Notes: generated by a model not told the origin, from the letters alone. A stretch of DNA of 64,000 nucleotides from Hirundichthys speculiger (GCA_018398805.1 JAGFBZ010000342.1:2254001-2318000); one strand, 5' to 3'; positions 36,701 through 45,356 are shown, counted from the first letter of the stretch. A program made the numbers and translations.

Positions 36701-39700
36701 ACAACAAGGCACTTATTTTTATCGTTAACACAGTCATAGTCAAAGAAATCCCAAATAGGACAGTGCTGCTTTCTCCCAACTTTTGCCGCAGCCATCACTG
36801 CTGATCACTTTTTTTTTTGTTTGCAGTTGTTGTTGTACGGCGGAGCGAAGTTAATAGATTTTGTTTATGACGAAAAAAAATTACAAACACGAAAACGAAG
36901 GACGTTCTTGACATTATATAGTTAATTTTAGTTCGTTTTATAAACACATAATACAGTTTCAGTTAGTTATCGTTTTTTAAAAATCTCTCATTTTTATTTT
37001 ATTTCGGTTAACAAAAATGTTTTTTCAATTCTAGTTTTGGTTATTTCGTTCGTTTTCGTTAAAGGATAATAACCTTGGGCCCAACTGCTCGCGGCGCCGC
37101 TCAGGAGCTCCACAGGAGCTGCGCCACCTCGTTGCTTCCTTCAGCTCTGTGGTTTTTGAAATATAAAATAATGGGAATCCTGCAGGACGGTGGACGTCCT
37201 CTCAGTGGACAGGCTGCCGTCAAAGTGATGTTATAATACACGTATAAACGGGAAATAACGGCGAGGCCCCGGTCCGCCGCTTGTAAAGCGGCCGCTGGAG
37301 AAACTTCCCTCAAACTTTGGCAGCTTGTTCGCCGACAGCTTGTAAATCTGAGACGTGTCAAAAGAGACTGCGAACGTCCTGCACTCCCAGAGACCGGGGG
37401 GAATCTCGGGAGGGATGAACCCTCGTTTGTTTTCGCTCCACATATCTGGTGAAGTCATTACTGAACGCCATAGTGTTCTTAAAGGATTTGAAGAGAGAGA
37501 GAGAGAGAAAAAAAAGCTGAAACGTCGAGGTTTTAAATCAAAATGACGGATTGTTCAGCTGCGCTCCGGCCGACTGCTCGTTTTCATCCGAGGCCCTCCT
37601 GTGACACGAACCCAAACAGATTAGCGTTTAACGACGTGACGAAACACCTGCTGAAGCGAACGGCGATGGAGACGCGCCGGGCGTCCTGGAACGCTCTCCA
37701 CGCAGCTGCTCGCCGACCCCGCGCGGGTTAACGATTACCCGACGGGTTTTCCCCGCCCGCCTCCACGCTCCTCACCCTCGTAGCCATCACTGAGGAGGAG
37801 CGGGGGGGCGACTCCTCCTCAGGACAGACTTACCTCTCCCATTGGGCACCACGCGGCGCTTCAACTAAACCCGACTTCCTGGATCTTTATCTGCCACTTT
37901 ACGACCCTCTGGCACTTTTCCAAACCAAACAGAACCCAGGAAGGACGCTGGGAGATCGCTGTGATATCAGGCCCTGAACTGGAGCGAGCCCAGAATTCTG
38001 AAGGTGTAATTCACTTATAAATATGAAATATTGCGTAGAGGAAGGAGTGATATTTCGACTTTATTAACTTTGGCACGGCGAAGTCCGGTTCATGTAGTCT
38101 TTGAATAAAATTCTACGTATGGAGCTGAGGAACTGTTGCTGAGAGATGCAACCTGTGCGATGCATTTTTAGGTGTTTACGACCTCCGTTCTTCTTCAACT
38201 GCGTGCGATCAAAGTTTAAATAAAAACCGTAAGTCATCTCTGTACGTCCTGACTGACTCATTACTCCAACATGAAACACAAGCTGCAGCCGAGAGGATCA
38301 GCGAGAGTCCATTATCTCGGTTTTTAGCTGCGATCGAACATGTGGAGGTTGACTCAGTTTTGCATGCAGCCCCTAGTGGCCGTTCGAGGAACTGCAAGCA
38401 CTGCAGCTCAACAGTAACAGGCCAGATGTAAAACGTGGTCTCTTCGTGCACACAAAAGAACTAAAATGTGAACAAATGAAGTGGCTGAAACGTGCAAACG
38501 AATGACGTGAACTGCAGCACACAGGAATGAAAAGACGTAGCATCTAATCGACTCACTCAAACAGGTTGTGGTTTGTCTTGTTCGAACTCAACTGAACCTG
38601 AACATCTGTAGATTAAAAAGCCGTAGTAGGTGGCGTAGTGGTTCAGGGCGGGCGGCCTTTAAACAGAGGCTAAAGTCCTCCTGCAGCGGTCGCAGGTTCG
38701 ACCTGTGTGAGCCTTTGCTGCGTGTCTTCTAGGGCTGTAGCAATATACTAATCTCGTGATACGATACGATATATATCGATATTCGTCTTAAGATACATTT
38801 ACATCATTTTCTGAAAGATTTTAACGGGACAAAGTGATTTTGGTGACATCTTGTGAGTGTTCCAATGACTTTGAATTAATTGAACTGAAAGGTAGGTGAC
38901 CGCAGACAATGTCGTAGAGAGGAGAGAAAGGAGGCCTCTGATTGGTCAATTCTACATCCGCGTAGAAAAGAGCGCGTCATCGAAGAAATGAGGAAGTACC
39001 CACATCTGTACGATTCTGGTTCTCCGCAATAGCACATAAGACAGCACATATTCTAGTAATTCATGGAGGGAGATAGCGATGAATGTGAGATACGGCCGAG
39101 ACGGTGAGGAAGTGGAAAAACGCAAGAGATAAGTCTAGTAAGTTTAGCTAATTCGTTATTGTCCCTCTTGCTTTGTGGCGTGGAATAACAAAGCGCAGAC
39201 GCGCTTCAAAATTGAGCGTAAATCAAAAGTAATCAAGATAACTGCGACACATTGCCGCCAGAGTATACACAGCCCTTAAAGCCGGCGTTTTCCACCACTG
39301 AATACGGTCTCAAATCCTGACAAATAAAGTTTGGCTAGCTCTCAGTTAGCATTAGCTTATCCAGGTGGTGACGTTTCAGGTGGGCTCGCAGGTTGGTGGT
39401 ATTTCCAGAGTACTTCACCTTTGTGTGTCACAGCTTGCAAACCGCCATACTTTTGTCTAAATCTTCGCTTTCCTTTTTCTTTTTAAACCCGAACTGCTCC
39501 CACACATCTGCTTTTAAGCACGCAGGCGCTAGGTTTATACTTGCCGCCATTCTGGCTCAGCTCTAGCTGGAAGAGAGAGAAGCTTCTGGATAACCTGTTA
39601 GAGATGCTCTACAGCGACACTAGCGGCTGGAGGACTTAATGGCTCTTCCTGCACTTTGCAGGAAGAGCACCTGTGCGGGACACGGGGGTTTGGAAGGGAG

Positions 39701-42700
39701 CTTAGAATATCGATACCTGCGGCTGAAAAATCGATACTCTCTGGGGAAATAAAATATCGATATATATCGCAGAATCAATAAAATCGCTCAGCCCTAGTGT
39801 CTTCCCTGTTCTCTTTCTGCTCTCTCACTGTGGATTAAAGGCCACTAGTGCCACAAAAAAAAAAACAAAAAAAAAAACCTGAAGATGTGGTGACACGTCA
39901 AGGCTGCAGGCCAGCCGGTCCAGTACCTGGACCCTCTCCTCCCTCGGCCTCGCCGTCCTCATGTGTCCAGAACACGAGGACGTACCTGGAAAAGATGTGG
40001 CCTCGAAGGCAGCTGCCAAACTTGTGCACCAAGAAGCAGTTTCTGCAGAGCGGTGACAGAAACCTTCTTGTTTGGAGCGTTTTATTTTTTTTTTCTACTC
40101 TGGCGCAGCAGGAGCAGCTCTGATGTAGTCGGTGGTTTTCCTGTTGAATAAGTCAGAGCTTCGCTGGATCCCTGGAAACTGGTTACGGCAGCCAGACTGA
40201 ACTAAACATAAAAGAGCCTGATTTTTTTTTATTTCTCTTTTAAATTTTAAGTGAGACCAGCTCAGAGCGACAGGAAGCTAATGATAGCTAATCACTAAAT
40301 AAAGCAGCCTAAAATGAATGAAACAGTGTAATTACTGGTCCAAACTGTGTTGTTTTGTCGTTCCTCCTCAGACAGGCCAACCTGAACGAGGCAGCGGAGA
40401 GGCAGTACGAGCGAGCGGCCGGCCTCAGACCAGATGTAAGTACTGGGACTGTTTGCACTTACCACGGAAATACGCACGGACGCCCGCGGCGCAAAAACAA
40501 TATACGACCCCGTACGCGCAGGACCCGTTAGCCTGACAGCGGGTTGCAGCGCTGTTGTTCCTGGCAGACGCCGATGCGGCCGAATATAAAATGGAAATCT
40601 GCGTTCCCTTCTGCAGCACGGTCCCTTGATGTGCTCCAGGAAATGCGGAGAGACAAACGACTTTTTTGAGGGGGGGGGGGGGGGTCGCACACTCGGCCTC
40701 AGAGTAAACACTCGATCATCTCAGCGTAGCCGAACACACAAAGCCTTGGGGGGATATCACGTCTCTGAGTCAGCGAGCGCAGCTGAGGACGTTGCTGTCA
40801 CCCCGTTTTCTGCTTCGTGTGCATCAGTCTCTTCAAAGGAGGGGGGGTGGGGGGTGGAGGTGTGTTGTCAGAGAGGCCATTTGAAAATCACAGGAACAAG
40901 ACCTCGGGGAGCTCCGTGCAGTGATTCGTTATGCTGCTCTGCTCGGCTCTGTGACTTATTTGGAGTCGCAGTGAGAGAGGATTAGCGCTAAAGTCTCTCC
41001 GCTGCATTAACCAGCCCGGCGTCTCTGAGCCCACAGATGTTTGACCATCACTTTGAGACAATCAAGTACAGTGGTACCTCTACTTACGCAATTAATTTGT
41101 TCTGGAAGTAGTTTCCTAAGATGAAAATTTTGTAAGTAGAGACACGATTTCCATGGAAATGCCCTAATCCAGTGGTGCGCAAACTGTGGTACGCGTACCA
41201 TTGGTGGTACGCGGAGGAACGTCATGACGTTCCAAATCTTCACTTTTTCTTTTTTATTATTAAATCGGAAACATACAATGCATTATAAATCAAACGAAAA
41301 ACCACGGCGATGCTGCGGAGTGTAAATCACAGATGCAGAACAAAGACGCTACGCATCCATCCCTTCGCGGGTAAAGTGGCCCAAAGACTCTCTGCGCAGA
41401 GGAAGACAGCGCTGATTCGGTGCGAGAGGAAGGACAAGACGGGGAAGAGTCACGGCTACGTTCCCGTCATGTCGACGAGGAGAAGATCAAAGATCGACAC
41501 TGAACTATAAACTACGCCATTTGGCTTTTGTGTCGCATCCCTTTAATCTGTTTATCTCATGACTATTTCCCGACTGTTTGAACTGCTGGGTTATGATGTG
41601 ATGTCTCCGTAAACTAGCTGCTCCTTTCAGATGAAACGTCTGTCTGCGTAAATCCTATTAAAGCCTTAAAAGTGAAGCAACGCGGAGAATCGCAGTTATC
41701 CATTTTCATTTGTGAAGGCACGCGTTCGTATTGTGTTGTGTCGTGTCATTATAACTCAGCCTAAAAGCTTCTCGTGTGCTCTTTCAAACATTAAAAAAAA
41801 AAGCTTCTCGTCGTTTATCAGAACGAGGGCGCCTGTTGTCTCGCGCCTCTGCTCGGTGAGCGACAGCCCCTCGGATATCGGCTTAATCCAAACGCTCTCA
41901 GGTCGTGAAAAATTCAGCACCGGCTCTACGTGCCTGGAATGGCGATGAATGCGTTCGAGAGGCATTTATTTAACTCAGTGGAACGTTTTATTTACCCACT
42001 CAGAGATTCAGCTCTGAATTTAACGCCGCGGTCTGAGCAGAAAAGGTGATGTTCACGGACCGTGGAGGCAATTAGGATCAGCCAGGTGCAGATCGAAGAG
42101 GATTACACGAGCTTGTGTCATTTCTCGGTTCAATCTTGAAATTCTCAAGATGAATATATGTGAGGTTTCCATTCCAGTAAAGTAAGGCGCCATGTTTATT
42201 GTCTCATCTTCATACAGAGATCTGATGTGGAACACAAGACAAAAGAGATTTTACATTTAACTGCTTGTTATATAAACAGGGCTTAAAGTATTCCTGCACT
42301 GTGCTGGATCTCTGGCATTTGACAATGATTCAGGAAAAAACACACACAAGGATGTTATTTCTGAGTGGTCTTGAACGCAGCATCCGAGGTGAGCCGGTGG
42401 TTGTTTGAATGGAGGCAACAAGCGTCTCTGGACAGGATAGAGCACAAGGGTGGAGACGGTTAGCCGTTTGGGTACCAGAAGCTACGGGAGCCTGGTACCT
42501 GTTTTTGTGTGTTGTGCTCCATGAAGCTAGTCTATGCAACTAGCGGCAAAAAGCTCTTCACCCTCACGAAGGAGGCGCCGGACATAAAGTAGCAGTCCGC
42601 GCGCTCTAACAAACAAGGCGTTAACCGGGAGCAACAGTGGACTCATCTATTTGTGACTTGAAAATACGTTTGTGCTCGTTTATTGCGGAACATTATTTAT

Positions 42701-45356
42701 CATTTACGATCGCTCAATTTATGTTTTTTTTTTGTACAAATTGCCCTTTACTGAATTAAATAGTTGCTAAATGAATCAGATTAATTGGCTTGACTCAGTT
42801 TCATATGTTTTTACTTATAACTTAATAACCTTTACTTTCTAAAATTCACATTTAAATTGTAGGTCATATTGTATATTGCCAATCACAATACCAAAAAGTT
42901 GCCAATAATGTGTATGCGTTGGATCCACTGCACTCCCGGAAAAAAGTTCAGGCTCAGGATTTTTTCCTACTTTAAACCCTGTATGCAGGAGCACGTCAAC
43001 AAAAAAGTTATCACTTGAAACGTTGCATGTCTGCAGGAGTTTGTCTGTTTCGTCGTCGGATCAGGAGGAACAAGCTCTAACGATCGGTCCCGAAAGCTGG
43101 AACTCAAGTGACCATGTCATCACCGAGAAGAGGCAAACGTTTGTGTTTGCGAAGGGGAAAAAGAAAAAAAAATCTCCGCATTAGCTGCCAAGCTGCTAAC
43201 TAATACATCATGCAGGCTGGGAGCGGGGGCGGCTCTGGGGAACGAGGTGCTGACGACTTGTAGGATGAGATTTGGGTGTGTTCGTTAGTCTCATCTCGCT
43301 ACGACTTTGTAAAGCTTCCCACGTGTCGTTCACTATTTGGGGCCAGATGGTTTCACTTTGCGACTTGAAATAATGTTACTTTGATGAATGGGACTTGTTC
43401 ATCCACATCAAGACAAATACTGAGCGCCGGCCCACACGCAGGCCGGAGCTACCTTTGTTTCTGGTGCGGCCTTTTAGAGGAGCAGCTTTTATCTTCACGT
43501 ACGTCTGCTGCTGTCCAATTGCCCCGTGAGTTCTTAAATACGTGTTTTTCAGGCATCTAATTTTAATCTCTAGTACCTCGAGAGCAGCTTTTGCGCCCAG
43601 CAAACTCCAAAATCCTGTAATTATCGCAGAACAACAGAGACTTGGAACCAAGAGGAGAGTCCGTCCCTGAAAGCTCAAGTGTTTTCTGATTGGTTGAAGG
43701 CCTGATGGCCTGCCGGGGGGCTCGTAAACACATGTCAACACATTATCAGCGCTACGTTTTGCTTTTAGCTTTACCTATAAATGACCTCAACACCTCAAAT
43801 CCTTCCATACTTTTTTGGCGCCAGAATTAGATTGAGAATATGACGGAGGACGTCATGATGATTCACGACGGGAAATATCACTGCTGAACATTATGGTCCC
43901 GATCGTACACTTCCCCTTACCCGTTAAGACTAGCCGGTACCCGCAAATTACGGGTATAGGAACCTACGCTAACTGCTAATGCAATCTTCCGCTCGCTAAA
44001 GCCACTACCCATTATGTCGACTCCTTTACTCACTTTGTAGGTGTGGCAATGGGCAGGTTTAGCTCATGTCAGCTCATACAAGTGCGCATCCAAATGATAT
44101 CAATGCGCGTCCACCTGGTCACATGTGGACGTGCACAAACGGCTCTACCTTTCTAATTAACTCTTGTATAAAAAACGTGCTTTGGCCTCAGTTGAACCCC
44201 TGAGAAAATGGCAGAGATCATCTTAAACGGCTTGCTCGCCAGCTAAACAATAGACAACCAGAGACAGGTGGAACGTCCTAACCACTCCTATGCATAATGT
44301 AGCAGGTAGCGCAGGTGGGATAGCGGGTTTAGGAAGGTGGAAGATTGCGTTCTTTGCGGGGGTACGCCCCTCCCGCTACCTGCTATCCCTTAATAGCAGC
44401 TTTAGGAGATCTAGCGAAAGATCGGGCCCTATGGGTCAAGTCATCTATCAGTCAGTCACAGTCATATTTATTTATGTTGATGTGGATGTATACAGGACTT
44501 CATGGGGTAGATGTGTGAATGAATGTCTCATTCACAAATCCTAAATTCACACACGCCGGTTTCTAACACAACGCAGACAGTTGACTTACCAATCCCGGTT
44601 CGGACTTGCAAGCTTCTGGCGTTGTAACAGCGCTGACTTTCAGCCATTTTAGTTCTCCAAATCCAGTGGCGAATTGGACCTCGTTCATAAAACATAAAAC
44701 ACATTTGCTCTGTTGATGTCTGCACCATGAGCGGCCAGCTTTCCGCTCGGCAATCAAAAACACATTTCGTCTGAGGCATCTTGAATACAAAGGCGAAACG
44801 CCCGAGAGGTGTTTGCATGTTTACCAGGATGGGAAACACACAGGAGCCTCGTAATCTTTTGATTTGCGAAATCTCTACTGAAGCTTTTGCTCTCGTGTAC
44901 GCACGCTGCCTTGACGATATGGCCATGCAAGCTAAATCGGCCCTCTATGATGATAGAGAGCTGACGTTAGAAAAAAACCCTCCAGACGGAAGTGTTCTCA
45001 GCACCCTGAAAGTTGGTGAACTGGTTGCCCTCCATCTAGAAGAACCAGCGTATTGATCCGTAGCCCCGTTAGTGCAACATCCTTCACTCACTGTTTTTGT
45101 TGTCCTCTGTCCTGCTTCATCCCTCTCCCTCTCCGGTCTTTGTTTCTCCCAGAACCCAGCTGCTCTGATGAACCTCGGCGCCATCCTCCACCTGAACGGA
45201 AAGCTTCCAGAGGCGGAGGCCAACTACCTGCGGGCGCTCCATCTCAAACCCGACGACGCCATTACCCAGTCCAACCTGCGCAAGCTGTGGAACATCATGG
45301 AGAGGCAGGGACTCAGGACTAAGCATGGGCTCGGGATGCAGAAAAGCAACCTTTGA
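17633..45356 (+). CDS. tmtc2: TMTC2, O-mannosyltransferase-family TPR protein (C-terminal 628 residues, ten exons)
   Basis: The coding exons are 17633-18467, 19843-19957, 21838-21923, 22874-23058, 24500-24578, 28512-28633, 34531-34612, 35953-36067, 40372-40435 and 45153-45356. All junctions are GT-AG and in frame, giving 628 residues to a TGA. The product aligns throughout with vertebrate TMTC2 as I remember it (for example [63 protein letters not shown]). Human TMTC2 is about 836 residues, so roughly 200 N-terminal residues with the first luminal loop are missing, encoded upstream of this window. TMTC proteins are ER multipass membrane proteins; TMTC1-4 are linked to O-mannosylation of cadherins, and TMTC2 also to ER calcium handling. 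Whether this is the a or b paralogue of fish cannot be told. Introns are loaded with transposons. Confidence 0.96.
18690..19680 (+). mobile_element. Decayed Tc1-like transposon, split by a hAT MITE
   Basis: Near 18733 the start of a Tc1 transposase is recognisable (LPGGNDIS). At 19380-19430 the catalytic-region signature [15 protein letters not shown] follows. Many stops lie between. The family C MITE at 19052-19375 sits exactly between the residues preceding and following FP|TVKHGG. The copy is long dead. It lies in the intron between the first two tmtc2 exons seen. Confidence 0.75.
19052..19375. mobile_element. hAT-like MITE, family C, copy 1
   Basis: The ends are TAGGGGTGAGTATTGGC and, inverted, TTCTCACACCCCTA. 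It is flanked by ATTCCCAC on both sides (19044-19051 and 19376-19383). Compared with 55504-55875 the middle lacks about 100 bp and instead carries about 40 bp matching the left end of family D (AATCCCTTATTTTTC). It therefore looks like a hybrid element. Confidence 0.88.
19843..19957 (+). CDS. tmtc2: tmtc2 exon 2 in window: first TPR
   Basis: 115 nt. Acceptor TCCTGCAG; donor CCT|GTGAGT. It encodes the first tetratricopeptide helix pair, [20 protein letters not shown] then AYRNAL, and the start of the next repeat (MADMLYNL). The G|CC codon split restores alanine across the intron. Confidence 0.95.
20502..21622. mobile_element. Non-autonomous hAT element, family B, copy 2
   Basis: It begins TAGGGCTGGGCAAGTTAACG and ends CGTTGCCCAGCCCTA, with TTTAGTAC duplicated on both sides (20494-20501 and 21623-21630). 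It is the inverted counterpart of 11352-12502 and fills most of the intron between tmtc2 exons 2 and 3 of this window. It has no transposase frame. Confidence 0.92.
21838..21923 (+). CDS. tmtc2: tmtc2 exon 3 in window: TPR
   Basis: 86 nt. Acceptor CTTCCAG|GGGTTTG; donor GGCAT|GTAAGT. It encodes [20 protein letters not shown] and IGSRPTLA, a canonical TPR with the conserved G, A and P positions. The T|CG split codes serine across the next intron. Confidence 0.95.
22109..22375 (-). mobile_element. 3' end of L2-like LINE with (ATTCA)n tail
   Basis: About sixteen ATTCA units (22117-22197) run directly into ATTGTATAGCGTCTGTTACA and following sequence that matches the 3' ends at 49912-50168 and 51219 onward. 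In minus orientation the microsatellite is the 3' tail of the LINE. The 131-codon plus-strand frame crossing the array is not a gene. Confidence 0.8.
22874..23058 (+). CDS. tmtc2: tmtc2 exon 4 in window: two TPRs with long linker
   Basis: 185 nt. Acceptor GACTTGCAG; donor CACCAG|GTGTGT, followed by a TG-rich run. It encodes [20 protein letters not shown], a linker [20 protein letters not shown] diagnostic of TMTC2, and the next TPR helix [15 protein letters not shown]. The exon ends in phase 0. Confidence 0.95.
23205..24432. mobile_element. hAT-like MITE, family A, copy 3, interrupted
   Basis: 23210-23425 and 24219-24432 together make a family A element like 5652-6088 (ATCGATATTTTATTTCCCCA near the left, TATCGCTACAGCCTA at the right). 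Its left tip is decayed. It is split by the 787-bp element at 23426-24212. Confidence 0.85.
23426..24212. mobile_element. Nested DNA transposon with 6-bp target duplication
   Basis: The ends are TATGGAGCCCCGTTTGGGTC and its inverse GACCCAAACGGGGCTCCATA. CCTGTC is duplicated on both sides (23420-23425 and 24213-24218). The uninterrupted family A sequence reads GCCTGTCAGCC, which proves the insertion boundaries. Inside each end are repeated TTATTATGAAATA motifs in opposite orientation. No protein frame is visible. A 6-bp duplication is unusual; IS3EU-type transposons are one possibility, but I cannot confirm it. Confidence 0.85.
24500..24578 (+). CDS. tmtc2: tmtc2 exon 5 in window: TPR
   Basis: 79 nt. 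Acceptor CTGCTGCAG; donor ATGATGG|GTGAGT. It encodes [20 protein letters not shown] and SLFNMMG, matching the vertebrate TMTC2 sequence closely. The G|GA split codes glycine. Confidence 0.95.
25260..25510 (+). mobile_element. Tc1-like transposase fragment
   Basis: The plus-strand sequence contains remnants of the Tc1 catalytic region: a stretch like [12 protein letters not shown] in shifted frames and [12 protein letters not shown] at 25473-25508. Frames are broken. A family E element begins directly after the last codons (25511), so this Tc1 copy was itself hit by a hAT insertion. Confidence 0.7.
25511..26870. mobile_element. hAT-like element, family E, copy 2, split by a solo LTR
   Basis: 25511-26090 and 26766-26870 match 2494-3259 (ACCCGAACCC-type repeats, then TTGCTACATAGGCTACGTGA). 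The left end is TAGAGTTGAG; the right end is truncated near GGGTCGGGTTGGGG. It is interrupted by the solo LTR at 26091-26761. Confidence 0.8.
26091..26761. mobile_element. Solo LTR (671 bp)
   Basis: The insert starts TGTTAAGAATC and ends GACCTAACA, that is TG...CA. CTGC is duplicated at 26087-26090 and 26762-26765. The family E sister copy reads GGCTGCCACCGCC without the insert, confirming its limits. A CAATAAACG motif near 26188 may be a polyadenylation signal if the LTR reads on the plus strand. No internal gag or pol remains. A 4-bp duplication is compatible with a gypsy-like or retrovirus-like LTR. Confidence 0.8.
27672..28010. repeat. (TA)n, (TG)n and (TCTA/TCTC)n compound microsatellite
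   Basis: About 70 bases of nearly pure TA pass into TATATGTG and TATATCT mixtures and then TCTATCTCTC repeats. Three overlapping plus-strand frames of 85-111 codons rich in Y, I, S and L come only from this repeat. Confidence 0.95.
28512..28633 (+). CDS. tmtc2: tmtc2 exon 6 in window: TPR
   Basis: 122 nt. Acceptor TCTGTTTCAG; donor ATCATC|GTAGGT, phase 0. It encodes [20 protein letters not shown] and a following helix with [14 protein letters not shown]. The next intron is 5.9 kb. Confidence 0.95.
29621..29858. mobile_element. 3' fragment of hAT family E
   Basis: The sequence from GACACGTTAATGAATAA to GTTCCGAAGACCTCTA matches the right third of 2494-3259, including the GACCTCTA terminus. 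The left part is missing. Confidence 0.75.
29865..29960 (-). mobile_element. Tc1-like transposase N-terminal fragment
   Basis: The minus strand reads [20 protein letters not shown], the start of a Tc1 transposase, directly next to the right end of the family E fragment. There is no downstream catalytic region in frame. Confidence 0.7.
30051..30751. mobile_element. Pogo/Tigger-like MITE, family D, copy 2
   Basis: The 701-bp element runs from CAGTGATCCCTTATTTTTCG to GCGAGGGATCACTG. It has TA on both sides (30049-30050 and 30752-30753). It is the full-length sister of 7687-8387, in the same orientation. Confidence 0.9.
32120..32375. repeat. Inverted repeat (about 47-bp arms) around a GATAA-tailed repeat end
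   Basis: 32124-32170 (TGACGCAAGGAAATAGTGGC...) and 32315-32368 are near-perfect reverse complements. They enclose AAGATAAGATAATCCTTTAT and GGGGAAATTTACATTG, a sequence I associate with LINE 3' tails in fish. Short related peptides appear on opposite strands ([13 protein letters not shown]), as expected from the inversion. Confidence 0.75.
32650..33001. mobile_element. hAT-like MITE, family C, copy 2 (left end missing)
   Basis: It matches 55504-55875 inverted, including ACCCAGTTAATATCAAAATT and GCCAAATCGATTTTTT. It ends TTCACACCCCTA at 33001. The other terminus is replaced by a CACACGT-rich tract, so no duplication can be read. Confidence 0.8.
33763..34177. mobile_element. hAT MITE with GTACGATAAT motifs
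   Basis: The ends are CAGCGTTGCCAGGTG and, inverted, CACCTGGCAACGTTG. GGCTGTGA is duplicated at 33755-33762 and 34178-34185. GTACGATAA recurs near both ends. 415 bp, no coding capacity. Confidence 0.9.
34531..34612 (+). CDS. tmtc2: tmtc2 exon 7 in window: TPR
   Basis: 82 nt. A long T-rich tract leads to TTTTTTAG|GGACAG; donor CACTACG|GTAAGA. It encodes [20 protein letters not shown] and GNCYMHYG, closely matching vertebrate TMTC2. Confidence 0.95.
35617..35765 (-). mobile_element. Family D terminal fragment joined to a Tc1 fragment
   Basis: 35617-35701 matches the right end of family D (AAAGCGCGAATTGGCGAGGG, then ATCACTG). Directly after, 35703-35765 on the minus strand resembles the start region of a Tc1 transposase (TGCTAAGAGGGAAAGACATG). 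Both are dead fragments in the intron before exon 8. Confidence 0.7.
35953..36067 (+). CDS. tmtc2: tmtc2 exon 8 in window: TPRs
   Basis: 115 nt. Acceptor TCCCTCCAG; donor CTCAG|GTTGGC. It encodes [20 protein letters not shown] and [18 protein letters not shown]. The donor is weak after the invariant GT (TTGG instead of AAGT), and a hAT element begins 11 bp downstream of the exon end. Confidence 0.94.
36079..37077. mobile_element. hAT element inserted beside a tmtc2 splice donor
   Basis: The 999-bp element begins CAGGGTTATAATAGTTTTGG and ends, inverted, with GATAATAACCTTG. Flanks are GGCCTAAC (36071-36078) and GGCCCAAC (37078-37085), an 8-bp duplication with one difference. Both ends are rich in TTTTAGTT and TTCGTTTTCGTT motifs. 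It contains the tandem duplication at 36511-36616. No transposase is seen. Confidence 0.85.
36511..36616. repeat. Two-copy tandem duplication, about 53-bp unit
   Basis: The unit CAGGGGGCTAGCTTAGGCTA... through GGTTAGCCTTC occurs twice in succession with almost no difference. It lies inside the hAT element at 36079-37077 and contains repeated GCTAGCTTA motifs. Confidence 0.9.
37086..38620. other. Intron stretch without recognised features
   Basis: Between the hAT element and the SINE in this intron I see no exon, RNA gene or repeat I can name. The short reading frames near 37101-37731 lack family resemblance. Confidence 0.5.
38730..39796 (-). mobile_element. Family A hAT, long form with BED-finger remnant
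   Basis: It starts TAGGGCTGTAGCAATATACT and ends AAAATCGCTCAGCCCTA. GTGTCTTC is duplicated at 38722-38729 and 39797-39804. Its outer parts match the short family A MITEs inverted. About 750 bp of unique interior includes a coding remnant on the minus strand (39350-39550). It is therefore closer to the autonomous parent than the three short copies. Confidence 0.9.
39350..39550 (-). pseudogene. hAT transposase BED zinc finger fragment
   Basis: From an ATG at 39550 the minus strand reads [20 protein letters not shown], then a lysine-rich stretch, MAVCKL, a stop, and [20 protein letters not shown]. This is the BED-type finger of hAT transposases (VW..FGF, VCKLC, TTNL..HL...H). The stop codon (TGA) falls exactly where the second metal-binding cysteine (TGC or TGT) should be, so one base inactivated it. 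No catalytic domain follows. Confidence 0.85.
40372..40435 (+). CDS. tmtc2: tmtc2 exon 9 in window: TPR
   Basis: 64 nt. Acceptor CCTCCTCAG; donor CCAGAT|GTAAGT, phase 0. It encodes [20 protein letters not shown] plus D. The AG|A split restores arginine with the previous exon. Confidence 0.94.
40669..40685. repeat. Short poly-G run
   Basis: An uninterrupted G run within a GC-rich part of the last tmtc2 intron. I see no function. Confidence 0.8.
41065..41250. mobile_element. Two adjacent transposon-end fragments
   Basis: CAGTGGTACCTCTACTTACG (41070 on), with an inverted AAGTAGAG motif near 41135, is a mariner-like end; related sequence sits at 61047-61130. Next to it, CAGTGGTGCGCAAACTGTGG (41171 on) followed by GGTACGCG motifs resembles the end of a Charlie-type hAT. 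No coding part is visible. Confidence 0.55.
41251..45152. other. Last tmtc2 intron, no recognised gene
   Basis: This is most of the 4.7-kb intron before the terminal exon. A 91-codon plus-strand frame (44781-45056, ending [16 protein letters not shown]) is the only moderately coding-looking item. I do not recognise it, and it overlaps a 132-codon frame on the other strand. The rest shows nothing I can name. Confidence 0.45.
45153..45356 (+). CDS. tmtc2: tmtc2 terminal coding exon: last TPRs and stop
   Basis: 204 nt including TGA. Acceptor TTTCTCCCAG. It encodes [40 protein letters not shown] and [14 protein letters not shown], the highly conserved TMTC2 C-terminus. A short tail ([13 protein letters not shown]) is longer than the human ending as I recall it. 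Confidence 0.96.
   Translation, partial: NPAALMNLGAILHLNGKLPEAEANYLRALHLKPDDAITQSNLRKLWNIMERQGLRTKHGLGMQKSNL

Larger units (their letters stand above)
38625..39878 (+). mobile_element. tRNA-derived SINE split by a hAT element
   Basis: The left part (38625-38729) has an A box TGGCGTAGTGG (38631-38641) and B box GGTTCGACC (38695-38703). The right part (39797-39878) continues with C/T-rich sequence, GGATTAAAGGCCACTAGTGC and an A-rich tail. The hAT element at 38730-39796 separates them and duplicated GTGTCTTC, so the SINE is the older insertion. Orientation is plus, as for tmtc2. Confidence 0.8.

Noticed and set aside
38625..38715. Possible tRNA gene
   Set aside because: A and B boxes are present, but there is no acceptor stem pairing and the sequence continues into a SINE body with an A tail.
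44781..45056. 91-codon frame ending [16 protein letters not shown]
   Set aside because: It has a fairly protein-like composition, but no family I recognise, no splice-site logic and a competing frame on the other strand. Kept only as a remark.
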